Source: Streptomyces capillispiralis
GTDB taxonomy: Bacteria > Actinomycetota > Actinomycetes > Streptomycetales > Streptomycetaceae
DNA length: 64,000 bases
Reading direction: 5' to 3'
Assembly (NCBI RefSeq): GCF_007829875.1
Contig: NZ_VIWV01000001.1
Span: 1,736,001 to 1,800,000 of the forward strand
Made by a program: the position numbers and the translations under genes. Position 1 is the stretch's first letter, and each line of letters starts with the position of its first letter. Of the stretch, positions 43,009 to 52,127 are shown piece after piece. A model generated the notes under the pieces. That model was given only the letters and a program-made list of their open reading frames with translations. It was not told the DNA's origin and did no database searches.

Positions 43009-44067
43009 GTGACAGAACGCGAGATTCCGGAGGAGTATCTGAGCGGCTATGCCCACATCCTGACCGAGGTGGCGGCCACGGGCCGACGCCTCACCCGGGA
43101 CGAGATCGCCTCCCGCCGGGCCCTGGGGGAACGGGCCGCGGAGGCGGGTTTCGGACTGCGCTCCCTGGTCGGCGCGCATCTGTCCGCCGCCCGGGAGGCA
43201 TGGCCCCGGGGCGCGGACTCGGCCGACGGCGCGCTCGCCGCCGTACAGCAGGTCGTCGACGCGTTCGCCGCCGGGTACGAGCGCGCGCAGCGGCTGGCGG
43301 TGCGTCAGGAGGAGGCGTCCCGGCGGGAGTTCATCGACGACCTGCTCTACGGCCGCAGCGACCTGGGGCGGCTCGCCGAACGCGCCGAGCGCTTCGGCCT
43401 GCGGCTGTCCCACGCGCACGCCGTCGCCGTCGCCCGGGGTCCCGCCGCCTACGACGAGGGCGACCCGGTGCCGCGGCAGGTGGAGCGGGCCCTGCTCTCC
43501 CGGTTCGACGAGCGCAGCATCCTGCTCACCACCAAGGACGGGCGGCTGCTGTGCATCGCGCCGGGACACCAGGGCGAGGTGCTCACCCACTTCGCCAAAC
43601 AGGCGTACGCCGCCACCAACGGCGGCCAGGTCGCCATCGGCCGCGCGCAGTCCGGGGCCGGGGGTGTCGTGCAGTCCTACGAGGAGGCGCTGAACACCCT
43701 GGAGATAGCCGAGCGGCTGGGGCTCGACGACCCGGTGCTGCGCGCCGCCGACCTGCTGGTCTACCCCGTACTGGCCCGCGACCGCCAGGCCATGACCGAC
43801 CTGGTCCACAACACCCTGGGGCCGCTGACCGCGGCCCGGGGCGGCGCCCGGCCGCTCCTCGACACGCTCACCGCCTACTTCGACGCCGGCTGTGTCGCCG
43901 CGGAGGCGGCCCGGCGGCTCTCCCTGAGCGTGCGCGCGCTGACGTACCGCCTGGAGCGCATCCACAAGCTCACCGGCGCCGACCCGTCGGACCCGGCCCA
44001 CCGCTACATGCTCCAGACGGCGGTCATCGGGGCCCGGCTGCTGGACTGGCCGGCCGGCGGGCGGTGA
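43009..44067 (+). CDS. PucR/CdaR-family transcriptional regulator
   Basis: This 352-residue protein has an N-terminal helical region (DEIASRRALGERAAEAGFGL), a central degenerate GGDEF-like fold (QVAIGRAQSGAGGVVQSYEE, then ALNTLEIAERLGLDDPV) and a C-terminal PucR-type HTH (AEAARRLSLSVRALTYRLER, IHKLTGADPSD). Members control purine, sugar-acid and other catabolic genes. The GTG at 43009 follows TTGGGGGGACCAC. It is divergent from the flotillin trio, with 238 bases between them, and could regulate it, but this is inference. It converges on the DUF6299 gene with only 18 bases between. Confidence 0.88.
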   Translation: MTEREIPEEYLSGYAHILTEVAATGRRLTRDEIASRRALGERAAEAGFGLRSLVGAHLSAAREAWPRGADSADGALAAVQQVVDAFAAGYERAQRLAVRQEEASRREFIDDLLYGRSDLGRLAERAERFGLRLSHAHAVAVARGPAAYDEGDPVPRQVERALLSRFDERSILLTTKDGRLLCIAPGHQGEVLTHFAKQAYAATNGGQVAIGRAQSGAGGVVQSYEEALNTLEIAERLGLDDPVLRAADLLVYPVLARDRQAMTDLVHNTLGPLTAARGGARPLLDTLTAYFDAGCVAAEAARRLSLSVRALTYRLERIHKLTGADPSDPAHRYMLQTAVIGARLLDWPAGGR

Positions 44068-44077
44068 TCCGCCGGCC
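44052..44077. terminator. Terminator between the PucR and DUF6299 genes
   Basis: GGCCGGCGG (44052-44060) pairs with CCGCCGGCC (44069-44077). The stem overlaps the PucR stop codon and serves both convergent genes. Confidence 0.65.
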
Positions 44078-44085
44078 GGTGCCGG

Positions 44086-44640
<555 letters not shown>

Positions 44641-45039
44641 TCAGGGCAGCACGGCGAAGCCGTCGAGTTCCACCAGGGCCCGCTCGTCCCAGAGGCGGAC
44701 CACCTCGACGACCGCCATCGCCGGGTAGTCGCGGCCCGCCGACTCCCGCCAGATCCGGCCGAGTTCGCGGGCGTGGCCGCGGTACGCGGCGACGTCGGTG
44801 GCGTACACGGTGACGCGGGCCAGGTCGGCCGGGGTGCCGCCGGCGGCGCGCAGGGCGGCGAGGAGGTTGGCGAGGGCGCGCGCGAACTGCTCGGGGAGGG
44901 TGTCGCCGACCACCTCGCCCCCGGCGTCGAGGGCGGTCTGGCCGGCCAGGAACACCAGCCGGGAGCCGGTCGCCACCACGGCGTGCGAGAAGCCGGCCGG
45001 CGGGGACAGGTGCGGCGGGTTGACGCGCTCGGCGGTCAC
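44641..45039 (-). CDS. RidA/YjgF family deaminase
   Basis: This 132-residue protein has the RidA fold motifs GFSHAVVATGSRLVFLAGQT, QFARALANLLAALRAAGGTP and LARVTVYATDVAAYRGH. RidA enzymes hydrolyse reactive enamines/imines to ketones and ammonia. The GTG at 45039 overlaps the acyl-CoA dehydrogenase stop, so it is co-translated with it. In the aerobic 2-aminobenzoyl-CoA pathway of Azoarcus evansii a YjgF/RidA gene lies in the same cluster and is thought to act on the amino-substituted ring product. That role, releasing ammonia, fits the neighbours here but is inferred. Confidence 0.88.
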   Translation of the reverse strand: MTAERVNPPHLSPPAGFSHAVVATGSRLVFLAGQTALDAGGEVVGDTLPEQFARALANLLAALRAAGGTPADLARVTVYATDVAAYRGHARELGRIWRESAGRDYPAMAVVEVVRLWDERALVELDGFAVLP

Positions 45040-46163
45040 CGGTCCTCCAGGTTCTTGTACAGCTCCTTGGCGATGATGCCCCGTTGCACCTCGCTCGCGC
45101 CCTCGTAGATCCGGGGCGCGCGGACCTCGCGGTAGAGGTGTTCGAGCGGGTGCCCGCGCCGCAGCGCGCGTGCGCCGTGCAGTTGCACGGCCCGGTCGAC
45201 GACGTACTGCGCGGTCTCGGTGGCCAGCAGCTTCGCCATCGCGGCGCGCCGGGGCACCCCGTCGGCGCCCGTGTCGTACGCCGTGGCCGCCGCGTACACC
45301 ATCAGCCGGGCCGACTCGGTGCGCAGGGCCATCTCGGCGACCTGGTGGGCGACGGACTGGAGGTCCTTCAGGGTGCCGCCGAACGCGTCGCGCCGCGCGG
45401 TGTGGGCGAGGGTGGCGTCCAGGGCGGCCTGGGCCATGCCGACGGCGAAGGCGCCGACGCTGGGGCGGAACAGGTTGAGGGTGTCCATGGCGACCCGGAA
45501 ACCGGCGTCCACCGTGCCGAGGACGTCGTCGGCGGTCACCGGTACGGCGTCGAAGGCGAGGGTGCCGATGGGGTGCGGGGAGAGCATGTCGAGGGCGGAG
45601 CCGGTGAGTCCGGGGCGGTCGGCGGGGACCAGGAAGGCGGTGACGCCGCGGGCGCCGGCGCCGGGGGTGGTGCGGGCGAAGACGGTGTAGAAGTCGGCCT
45701 CCGGGGCGTTGGAGATCCAGCACTTCTCGCCGGTGAGCCGCCAGCCGGAGGGGCCGTCGGGGTGGGCGGCGAGCGCGAGCGCCGCCGCGTCGGAGCCGGC
45801 GCCGGGCTCGCTCAGCGCGAACGCCGCGACCGCGCCGCCGTCACTCACCCGGGGGAGCCAGCGGGCCCGCTGGGCGGCGGTGCCGTGGGTGTGCACGGGG
45901 TGGGCGCCCAGGCCCTGGAGGGCGAGGGCGGTCTCCGCCTCGGTGCAGACGCGGGCGAGGGACTCCCGCATCAGGCACAGGTCGAGGGCGCCGGAAGTGA
46001 ACAGGCGGGACAGCAGGCCGAGGGCGCCGAGTTCGGCGACCAGGGCCCGGTTGACCCGCCCCGGCTCACCCTTCCCGGCGAGTGGGCGGAGCCGGTCGGC
46101 CGCCAGCGCGCGCAGCTCCGCGCACCAGGCGAGCTGCGCCGGTTCGAGCGAGAATGCGGTCAT
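45036..46163 (-). CDS. Acyl-CoA dehydrogenase family protein
   Basis: This 375-residue flavoenzyme has the acyl-CoA dehydrogenase layout: N-terminal helices, middle beta domain (AFALSEPGAGSDAAALAL, LTGEKCWISNAPEAD), and C-terminal helices ending in APRIYEGASEVQRGIIAKEL, which carries the catalytic-base region. It oxidises a CoA thioester, with electrons passing to ETF. It begins at ATG 46163 and overlaps the RidA gene. It is divergent from a CoA ligase gene; the shared 116-base promoter region contains a TGAC-N4-GTCA palindrome also found before the enoyl-CoA hydratase gene, so the cluster is probably co-regulated by the PaaX-type protein. Confidence 0.92.
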   Translation of the reverse strand: MTAFSLEPAQLAWCAELRALAADRLRPLAGKGEPGRVNRALVAELGALGLLSRLFTSGALDLCLMRESLARVCTEAETALALQGLGAHPVHTHGTAAQRARWLPRVSDGGAVAAFALSEPGAGSDAAALALAAHPDGPSGWRLTGEKCWISNAPEADFYTVFARTTPGAGARGVTAFLVPADRPGLTGSALDMLSPHPIGTLAFDAVPVTADDVLGTVDAGFRVAMDTLNLFRPSVGAFAVGMAQAALDATLAHTARRDAFGGTLKDLQSVAHQVAEMALRTESARLMVYAAATAYDTGADGVPRRAAMAKLLATETAQYVVDRAVQLHGARALRRGHPLEHLYREVRAPRIYEGASEVQRGIIAKELYKNLEDR

Positions 46164-46214
46164 CGCCGGTCCTTCCCTCGCCGCTGGGCCACTCCCGAGG
46201 TTATCGCGGACCGT

Positions 46215-46226
46215 TGACTGCCGTCA
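46215..46226. promoter_or_regulatory. Divergent promoter with TGAC-N4-GTCA palindrome (candidate PaaX operator)
   Basis: TGACTGCCGTCA sits midway between the dehydrogenase and ligase genes. On the minus strand TGACGG is followed after 17 bases by TAACCT, a plausible promoter; on the plus strand TTGACT is followed after 16 bases by TACGCT. The region resembles that before the hydratase operon (52106-52141), which also keeps TTATC and CGCGATA flanks. Confidence 0.6.
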
Positions 46227-46279
46227 CCAACGCGATACGCTCCTGATGCGAGCCCACCACGCCAAGGGGGCGGATCGTC

Positions 46280-47890
46280 ATGAATCCACGGGCCACCGCG
46301 CACGTCGACACCTTCGCCCGCGACCATCTCCCGCCGCCCGACGAGTGGCCCGACCTCCGCTTCGACCTGCCGGAGCTGCGCTACCCCGAGCGGCTGAACT
46401 GCGCGGCCGAACTGCTGCACGGCCCGCCCGGCGACCGCCCCGCCTTCCACACGCCCGACGGCACCACCTGGACGTACGGCGAGCTGCGCGCCCGGGTGGA
46501 CCGGCTGGCGCACGTCCTCACCGGCAACCTCGGCGTGGTCCCGGGCAACCGGGTGCTGCTGCGCGGCCCCACCACGCCCTGGCTGGCGGCGTGCTGGCTG
46601 GCGGTGCTGAAGGCGGGCGCCGTCGCCGTCACCGTGCTGGCCCAGCAGCGCCCGCACGAACTGGGCACCATCTGCGCGATCGCGCGGGTCCGGCACGCGC
46701 TGTGCGACGTCCGGTCGCTGGACGACCTCGCCAGGGCCGGGATCCCGGACCTGCGGATCGCCACGTACGGCGGCGACTCCCCCGACGACCTGCTGCACCG
46801 CCCCGCGCCCGGCACACCGTACGCGCCCGTGCCCACCGCGGCCGACGACGTGGCGCTGATCGCCTTCACCTCCGGCACCACCGGACGTCCCAAGGGCTGC
46901 ATGCACTTCCACCGGGACGTGCTGGCGATCGCGGACACCTTCTCCCGGCACGTGCTGCGGCCGGTCGCGGACGACGTGTTCGCGGGCAGCCCCCCGCTGG
47001 GCTTCACCTTCGGCCTCGGCGGTCTGGTGGTGTTCCCCCTGCGCGCCGGGGCCAGCGCGCTGCTGCTGGAGCAGGCGCACCCCGAGCAGTTGCTGTCCGC
47101 GATCGCCGCGCACCGGGTGTCGGTGCTGTTCACCGCGCCCACCGCCTACCGGGCGATGCTCGGCGCCCTCGACGGGCACGACGTCTCCTCGCTGCGCCGC
47201 TGCGTCTCGGCGGGCGAGAACCTGCCGGCCGCCACCTGGCGGGCCTGGCACGACCGCACCGGACTGCGCGTCATCAACGGCATCGGCGCCACCGAACTGC
47301 TGCACATCTTCGTCTCCGCCGCCGACGAGCGGATCCGGCCCGGCACCACCGGCGTCCCCGTGCCCGGCTGGCAGGCGCGCGTCCAGGACGCCGACGGCAC
47401 GCCCGTGCCGGACGGGGAGCCGGGACTGCTCGCGGTGCGCGGCCCGGTCGGCTGCCGCTACCTGGCCGACGCGCGCCAGCGGGAGTACGTGCGCGGCGGC
47501 TGGAACATCACCGGCGACACCTATGTCCGCGACCCCGACGGCTACTTCCGGTACGTGGCCCGCGCCGACGACATGATCATCTCGGCCGGGTACAACATCG
47601 CCGGCCCCGAGGTGGAGGACGCCCTGCTGCGCCACCCGGACGTCGTGGAGGCGGCGGTGGTGGGCCGGCCCGACGAGGCGCGCGGCCAGGTCGTGGTGGC
47701 GTACACGGTGCTGAAGGAGGGCGCCGGGCGGGACGCCGAGGCGCTGCGTGCCTTCGTGAAGGCCGAACTCGCGCCCTACAAGTGCCCGCGCGAGATCGTC
47801 TTCATGGACGCGCTGCCCCGCACGGCCACCGGCAAGCTCCAGCGGTTCCTGCTGCGCGCCCCCGCGGGAACGGGAGATGACCAGGGATGA
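46280..47890 (+). CDS. Aromatic acid-CoA ligase (2-aminobenzoate/benzoate-CoA ligase type)
   Basis: This 536-residue adenylate-forming enzyme activates a carboxylic acid with ATP and joins it to CoA. It has the AMP-binding P-loop (LIAFTSGTTGRPKGCMHFHR), the aromatic-pocket segment SPPLGFTFGLGGLVVFPLRA typical of benzoate/2-aminobenzoate ligases, NGIGATELLHIFVSA, the hinge GGWNITGDTYVRDPDGYFRY and the C-terminal catalytic Lys in PRTATGKLQRF. It starts MNPRATAHVDTFARD. It is divergent from the dehydrogenase and overlaps the start of the PaaX gene region. With the fused monooxygenase gene it probably makes 2-aminobenzoyl-CoA from anthranilate; salicylate or benzoate are alternatives. Confidence 0.88.
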   Translation: MNPRATAHVDTFARDHLPPPDEWPDLRFDLPELRYPERLNCAAELLHGPPGDRPAFHTPDGTTWTYGELRARVDRLAHVLTGNLGVVPGNRVLLRGPTTPWLAACWLAVLKAGAVAVTVLAQQRPHELGTICAIARVRHALCDVRSLDDLARAGIPDLRIATYGGDSPDDLLHRPAPGTPYAPVPTAADDVALIAFTSGTTGRPKGCMHFHRDVLAIADTFSRHVLRPVADDVFAGSPPLGFTFGLGGLVVFPLRAGASALLLEQAHPEQLLSAIAAHRVSVLFTAPTAYRAMLGALDGHDVSSLRRCVSAGENLPAATWRAWHDRTGLRVINGIGATELLHIFVSAADERIRPGTTGVPVPGWQARVQDADGTPVPDGEPGLLAVRGPVGCRYLADARQREYVRGGWNITGDTYVRDPDGYFRYVARADDMIISAGYNIAGPEVEDALLRHPDVVEAAVVGRPDEARGQVVVAYTVLKEGAGRDAEALRAFVKAELAPYKCPREIVFMDALPRTATGKLQRFLLRAPAGTGDDQG

Positions 47891-47924
47891 CGCCGGGCGA
47901 CCGCACGCGTCCGCACGACCTAAG

Positions 47925-48746
47925 ATGATCAACGTGTCCGACCAGCAAGCCCAGCACGCCCCGAGATCACTCATCGTCACGCTCTACGGCGCGTACGGCC
48001 GCTTCGTGCCGGGCCCGGTGCCCGTCGCCGAGCTGATCCGGCTGCTGGCCGCGGTCGGGGTGGACGCACCGTCCGTCCGCTCCTCGGTCTCCCGCCTCAA
48101 GCGGCGCGGGCTGCTCGTCCCGGCGCGCACCGCGCGGGGCGCCGCGGGGTACGACCTCTCGCCCGAGGCACGCCAGTTGCTGGACGACGGCGACCGCCGC
48201 GTCTACGCCACCGCGCCGCCCGCGGACGAGGGATGGGTGCTCGCCGTGTTCTCCGTGCCGGAGTCCGAGCGGCAAAAGCGGCACGTCCTGCGCTCCCGGC
48301 TGTCCGGCCTCGGCTTCGGCACGGCGGCCCCCGGCGTGTGGATCGCCCCCGCCCGGCTGTACGAGGAGACGCGGCACACCCTGGAGCGCCTGCGCCTGGA
48401 CACGTACGTGGACTTCTTCCGCGGTGAGCACCTCGGCTTCGCGCCCACCGCCGAGGCGGTGGCCCGCTGGTGGGACCTGGCCGGGATCGCCGATCAGCAC
48501 GAGGCGTTCCTCGACCGGCACGCGCGGGTGCTGCACGCCTGGGAGCGGCGCGCGGACACCCCGCCCGAGGAGGCCTACCGCGACTACCTCCTCGCCCTGG
48601 ACTCCTGGCGCCACCTCCCCTACGCCGACCCCGGACTGCCCGCCGCCCTGCTCCCCGCCGACTGGCCGGGCGCCCGCTCGGCGAGCGTGTTCCGCGCCCT
48701 GCACGAGCGGCTGCGGGACGCGGGCGCGGCGTTCGTGACCGGGTGA
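47925..48746 (+). CDS. PaaX-family transcriptional regulator
   Basis: This roughly 273-residue regulator has the PaaX N-terminal winged helix (SLIVTLYGAYGRFVPG, then APSVRSSVSRLKRRGLLVPA) and the C-terminal PaaX domain (WVLAVFSVPESERQKRHVLR, RSRLSGLGFGTAAPGVWIAP). PaaX represses aromatic catabolism until the CoA-thioester product relieves it. The start is uncertain: ATG 47925, GTG 47934, or an ATG at 47877 that overlaps the ligase stop. It probably controls the divergent ligase/dehydrogenase promoters and the hydratase/monooxygenase operon, which share a TGAC-N4-GTCA palindrome. Effector likely the aryl-CoA. Confidence 0.88.
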   Translation: MINVSDQQAQHAPRSLIVTLYGAYGRFVPGPVPVAELIRLLAAVGVDAPSVRSSVSRLKRRGLLVPARTARGAAGYDLSPEARQLLDDGDRRVYATAPPADEGWVLAVFSVPESERQKRHVLRSRLSGLGFGTAAPGVWIAPARLYEETRHTLERLRLDTYVDFFRGEHLGFAPTAEAVARWWDLAGIADQHEAFLDRHARVLHAWERRADTPPEEAYRDYLLALDSWRHLPYADPGLPAALLPADWPGARSASVFRALHERLRDAGAAFVTG

Positions 48747-48812
48747 CCGTCTCGCCTCACACCCCGGTGACCGTTCCCCCTCGCGCCCCGGTGACATTCT
48801 TCCCGGTCGCCC
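48741..48812 (+). repeat. Three imperfect 24-bp tandem repeats after the PaaX gene
   Basis: Three 24-base units, each starting GGTGAC and ending in C-rich sequence, run from the PaaX stop codon to just before the monooxygenase stop. The first two share GGTGACCGT and TC-C. In one frame they would encode an eight-residue VTVxPxxP-like repeat, but that frame is not translated. No function inferred. Confidence 0.6.
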
Positions 48813-48828
48813 GGGTGGGCGGTCGCGG

Positions 48829-51213
48829 TCAGTCGCCCAGTGCGAGGCGGGGCCGGGGGGCGTCCGTGCGGCCGGTGCGCGGGCGCCGGCTGCCCGCCCG
48901 GTAGGGGGCCGGCCAGACGACGCCCGGGCCCTCGTAGCCCTGTTCGGCCGCCGCGTGCAGCGTCCAGTGCGGGTCGTACAGGTGCGGGCGGGCCAGTGCG
49001 CACAGGTCCGTACGCCCGGCCAGGATCAGCGAGTTGACGTCGTCCCAGGAGGAGATCGCGCCGACCGCGATCACCGGGACGCCCGCCTCGTGCCGCACCC
49101 GGTCGGCGAACGGGGTCTGGTACGAGCGGCCGTACTCCGGTTTCTCGTGGGCCACGACCTGCCCGGTCGACACGTCGATCGCGTCCGCGCCGTGCGCGGC
49201 GAAGGCGCGGGCGACGGCGACCGCGTCGTCGGCGGTGATGCCGCCCTCCGCCCAGTCGGTGGCGGAGATGCGGACGGTCATCGGCCGGTCCCCGGGCCAG
49301 ACCTCGCGCACCGCGTCGAAGACCTCCAGCGGGAAACGCAGCCGCTTCTCCGGCGAACCGCCGTAGGCGTCGGTGCGGTGGTTGGTCAGCGGGGAGAGGA
49401 AACCGGAGAGCAGGTAGCCGTGGGCGCAGTGCAGTTCGAGCAGGTCGAACCCGGCCCGCGCGGCCCGCACCGCGGCGTCGGCGAACTGCTCCCTGAGATC
49501 GGTGAGCTGCGCCCGGGACAGTGCGCGGGGGACCTGGCTGCCCGGCTTGTACGGCAGCGGGGAGGCGGCGACCAGGGGCCAGTTGCCGTCGTCGAGGGGT
49601 TCGTCCATGCCCTCCCACATCGGCTTGGTCGAGCCCTTGCGTCCGCTGTGGCCGAGCTGCACGCCGATCACGGTGCCGGGGGCCCGCGTGTGCACGAAGT
49701 CGGTGATCCGCCGCCACGCCTCGGCCTGCCGGCCGGTGTAGAGGCCCGCGCAGCCCGGCGTGATGCGGCCCTCCGGACCGACGCACACCATCTCGGTCAT
49801 CACCAGGCCGGCGCCGCCCAGCGCGCGGGCGCCGAGGTGGACGAGGTGGAAGTCGCCGGGGACGCCGTCGACCGCCGAGTACATGTCCATGGGGGACACG
49901 ACGACCCGGTTGCGCAGGGTCAGACCGCGCAGCCGGAACGGGGTGAACATCGGGGGCGTACCGGGCGGGCAGCCGAACTCGCGCTCCACCGCCTCGGTGA
50001 AGCGGGGGTCGCGCAGCCGCAGGTTGTCATGGGTGACGCGGCGGCTGCGGGTGAGCAGGTTGAAGGCGAACTGGCGGGGCGGCCGGCCGAGATACAGGTC
50101 CAGGTTCTCGAACCACTCCAGGCTGGCCCGTGCGGCACGCTGGGTGGAGGCGACGACGGGCCGGCGCTCCGCCTCGTAGGCGGTCAACGCAGCCTCCAAC
50201 CCGCTGTGTTCGCGCAGGCAGGCGGCCAGTGCCAGCGCGTCCTCGACGGCGAGCTTGGTGCCGGAGCCGATGGAGAAGTGGGCGGTGTGGGCGGCGTCGC
50301 CGAGGAGCACGACGTTGCCGTGCGACCAGCGTTCGTTGACCACCGTGCGGAAGGTGGTCCAGGCCGAGTTGTTGGACTTCAACGGGCGTCCGCCGAGCGC
50401 CTCGGCGAAGATCTTGGCGCAGCGCTCGACCGACTCGTTCTCCGGCGTCTCGTCGAACCCGGCGGCACGCCACACCTCCTCGCGCATCTCGACGATCACG
50501 GTGGAGGCACCGTGGTCCTGCGGCCCGGAGGGCCTCGCTGCGGGGTGGTGGCCGGGCGACGGGCGGGAGTACGGGTAGCCGTGCAGCTGCATCACGCCGT
50601 GCTCGGTCTCGGCGATCTCGAAGCGGAAGGCGTCGAAGGCGAAGTCGGCGGCCAGCCAGATGTAGCGGCAGCGGTGCTCGGTGATCCGCGGCCGGAACAC
50701 GTCCGCGAACGCCGCGCGCGTGGTGCTGTGCACCCCGTCGGCGGCCACCACCAGGTCGTACGTCCGTGCCAGCCGGGCCGGATCGGGGGCCTCGGCCCGG
50801 AAGCGCAGCTCCACTCCGAGCGAGCGGCAGCGCTCGTGCAGGATCTGCAGCAGCCGGCGCCGGCCGAGGGCGGCGAAGCCGTGACCGCCGGAGGTGTGGC
50901 GCACGCCCCGGTGCACGATGTCGATGTCGTCCCAGCGCACGAAGTGCCGCTGGAGCGCGGCGTGGACGACGGGGTCGGCGTGCTCGATGCCGCCGAGGGT
51001 CTCGTCCGAGAGGACGACACCGAAGCCGAAGGTGTCGTCGGGGGTGTTGCGTTCCCAGAGGGTGATCTCCCGGTCGGGGCCGAGGCGTTTGAGCAGCGCG
51101 GCGGCGTAGAGCCCGCCGGGTCCGCCGCCGACGACCGCGATGCGGTGGGGGTGGCCCGCCGCACCGCGCGACACGGGGGCGGCGGCGGCCGCGGTCGCCT
51201 TCGTCGGTGCCAT
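48829..51213 (-). CDS. Fused flavin monooxygenase/old-yellow-enzyme reductase (2-aminobenzoyl-CoA monooxygenase/reductase type)
   Basis: This 794-residue protein fuses two flavoenzymes. Residues about 20-400 are a group A FAD monooxygenase: RIAVVGGGPGGLYAAALLKR, YDLVVAADGVHSTTR and NVVLLGDAAHTAHFSIGSGT. Residues about 420-780 are an old-yellow-enzyme FMN reductase: RGLTLRNRVVVSPMDMYSAV, GVQLGHSGRKGS, FDLLELHCAHGYLLSGFLSP and the catalytic His-Asn-type segments. This fusion is known from A. evansii ACMR, which hydroxylates and reduces the ring of 2-aminobenzoyl-CoA, and from database entries called bifunctional salicylyl-CoA 5-hydroxylase/oxidoreductase. It starts four bases after the hydratase gene. 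The neighbouring RidA supports an amino substrate, but salicylyl-CoA cannot be excluded. Confidence 0.88.
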   Translation of the reverse strand: MAPTKATAAAAAPVSRGAAGHPHRIAVVGGGPGGLYAAALLKRLGPDREITLWERNTPDDTFGFGVVLSDETLGGIEHADPVVHAALQRHFVRWDDIDIVHRGVRHTSGGHGFAALGRRRLLQILHERCRSLGVELRFRAEAPDPARLARTYDLVVAADGVHSTTRAAFADVFRPRITEHRCRYIWLAADFAFDAFRFEIAETEHGVMQLHGYPYSRPSPGHHPAARPSGPQDHGASTVIVEMREEVWRAAGFDETPENESVERCAKIFAEALGGRPLKSNNSAWTTFRTVVNERWSHGNVVLLGDAAHTAHFSIGSGTKLAVEDALALAACLREHSGLEAALTAYEAERRPVVASTQRAARASLEWFENLDLYLGRPPRQFAFNLLTRSRRVTHDNLRLRDPRFTEAVEREFGCPPGTPPMFTPFRLRGLTLRNRVVVSPMDMYSAVDGVPGDFHLVHLGARALGGAGLVMTEMVCVGPEGRITPGCAGLYTGRQAEAWRRITDFVHTRAPGTVIGVQLGHSGRKGSTKPMWEGMDEPLDDGNWPLVAASPLPYKPGSQVPRALSRAQLTDLREQFADAAVRAARAGFDLLELHCAHGYLLSGFLSPLTNHRTDAYGGSPEKRLRFPLEVFDAVREVWPGDRPMTVRISATDWAEGGITADDAVAVARAFAAHGADAIDVSTGQVVAHEKPEYGRSYQTPFADRVRHEAGVPVIAVGAISSWDDVNSLILAGRTDLCALARPHLYDPHWTLHAAAEQGYEGPGVVWPAPYRAGSRRPRTGRTDAPRPRLALGD

Positions 51214-51217
51214 CCGG

Positions 51218-52045
51218 CTACCTCCCCCGCCACTTCGGGGGGCGCTTCTCGGTGAAGGCCGCGTGGAACTCGGCGTAGTCCTCGCCGTTCATCAGCAGCG
51301 CCTGGGTCGAGGCGTCCAGTTCCACCGCCGCCGCGAGCGGCATGTCCAGCTCCGCCGTGAGCAGCGCCTTGGTCTGGGCGTACGCCAGGGCCGGGCCGTC
51401 GGCCAGCCGGCGGGCCAGCGCCCGGGCGGCCTCGTCGGCGTGGCCCTCGTCCGTCAGCCGGCTGATCAGGCCGATCCGCTCGGCCTCCGGGGCGCGCACC
51501 GGTTCGCCGAGCATCAGCAGCCGCGTCGCGTGGCCCAAACCGACGACCCTGGGCAGCAGATAGGCGGCCCCCATGTCGCCGCCGGACAGGCCGACCCGGG
51601 TGAAGAGGAAGACGAAGCGGGCGCCGGGGTCGGCCACCCGGAAGTCGGCGGCGAGGGCCAGGACGGCGCCGGCGCCGGCCGCCACCCCGTGCACCGCGGC
51701 GATCACCGGGAACGGGCACTCCCGTACGGCCCGCACCACCTGCCCGGTCATCCGGTTGAAGTCGAGCAGCTGGGCGGTGTCCAGGGAGAGGGTGGCGCCG
51801 ATGATCTCGTCGACGTCGCCGCCGGAGCAGAAGCCGCGCCCCTCGCCGGCCAGCACCAGGGCGCGTACGGCCCGCTCCCGGGACAGCTCGGCGAGCAGGT
51901 CGCGCAGGTCGGCGTAGGCGCCGAAGGTGAGCGCGTTGAGCTTGTCGGGGCGGGCGAGGGTGACGGTGGCGACGCCGTCGGTGAGATCGACGCGCAGATG
52001 CTCCCAGCGGCCGGTGCGGGCGGCGGATCCGGTGAAGGGACTCAT
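51218..52045 (-). CDS. Enoyl-CoA hydratase/isomerase family protein
   Basis: This 275-residue crotonase has the family signatures GVATVTLARPDKLNALTFGA, the oxyanion-hole loop ALVLAGEGRGFCSGGDVDEI and the second oxyanion element FTRVGLSGGDMGAAYLLPRV. The conserved catalytic acidic positions seem to be replaced or shifted (LSGGDMG), so hydration, isomerisation or ring-cleaving hydrolysis are all possible. It begins at ATG 52045 behind GAGGAGGCCGCCCGC and is the first gene of the operon with the fused monooxygenase. Upstream is the same palindromic promoter as at the ligase/dehydrogenase pair. It probably processes a CoA-bound ring product. Confidence 0.9.
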   Translation of the reverse strand: MSPFTGSAARTGRWEHLRVDLTDGVATVTLARPDKLNALTFGAYADLRDLLAELSRERAVRALVLAGEGRGFCSGGDVDEIIGATLSLDTAQLLDFNRMTGQVVRAVRECPFPVIAAVHGVAAGAGAVLALAADFRVADPGARFVFLFTRVGLSGGDMGAAYLLPRVVGLGHATRLLMLGEPVRAPEAERIGLISRLTDEGHADEAARALARRLADGPALAYAQTKALLTAELDMPLAAAVELDASTQALLMNGEDYAEFHAAFTEKRPPKWRGR

Positions 52046-52115
52046 GCGGGCGGCCTCCTCGGACGGGCACGGCGCGGCTCACTGGGCTCCGCCCCTCGAA
52101 GTTATCACCCATCGA

Positions 52116-52127
52116 TGACTGTCGTCA
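52116..52127 (-). promoter_or_regulatory. Promoter of the hydratase operon with TGAC-N4-GTCA palindrome
   Basis: TGACTGTCGTCA lies 71 bases before the hydratase start. On the minus strand TGACGA is followed after 17 bases by TAACTT, matching the geometry of the dehydrogenase promoter at 46215. Flanking TTATC and CGCGATA are also shared. Candidate PaaX binding site. Confidence 0.6.

Noticed and set aside
48741..48812. CRISPR array
   Set aside because: Units are contiguous 24-mers without spacers and differ from one another; no cas genes in the window.
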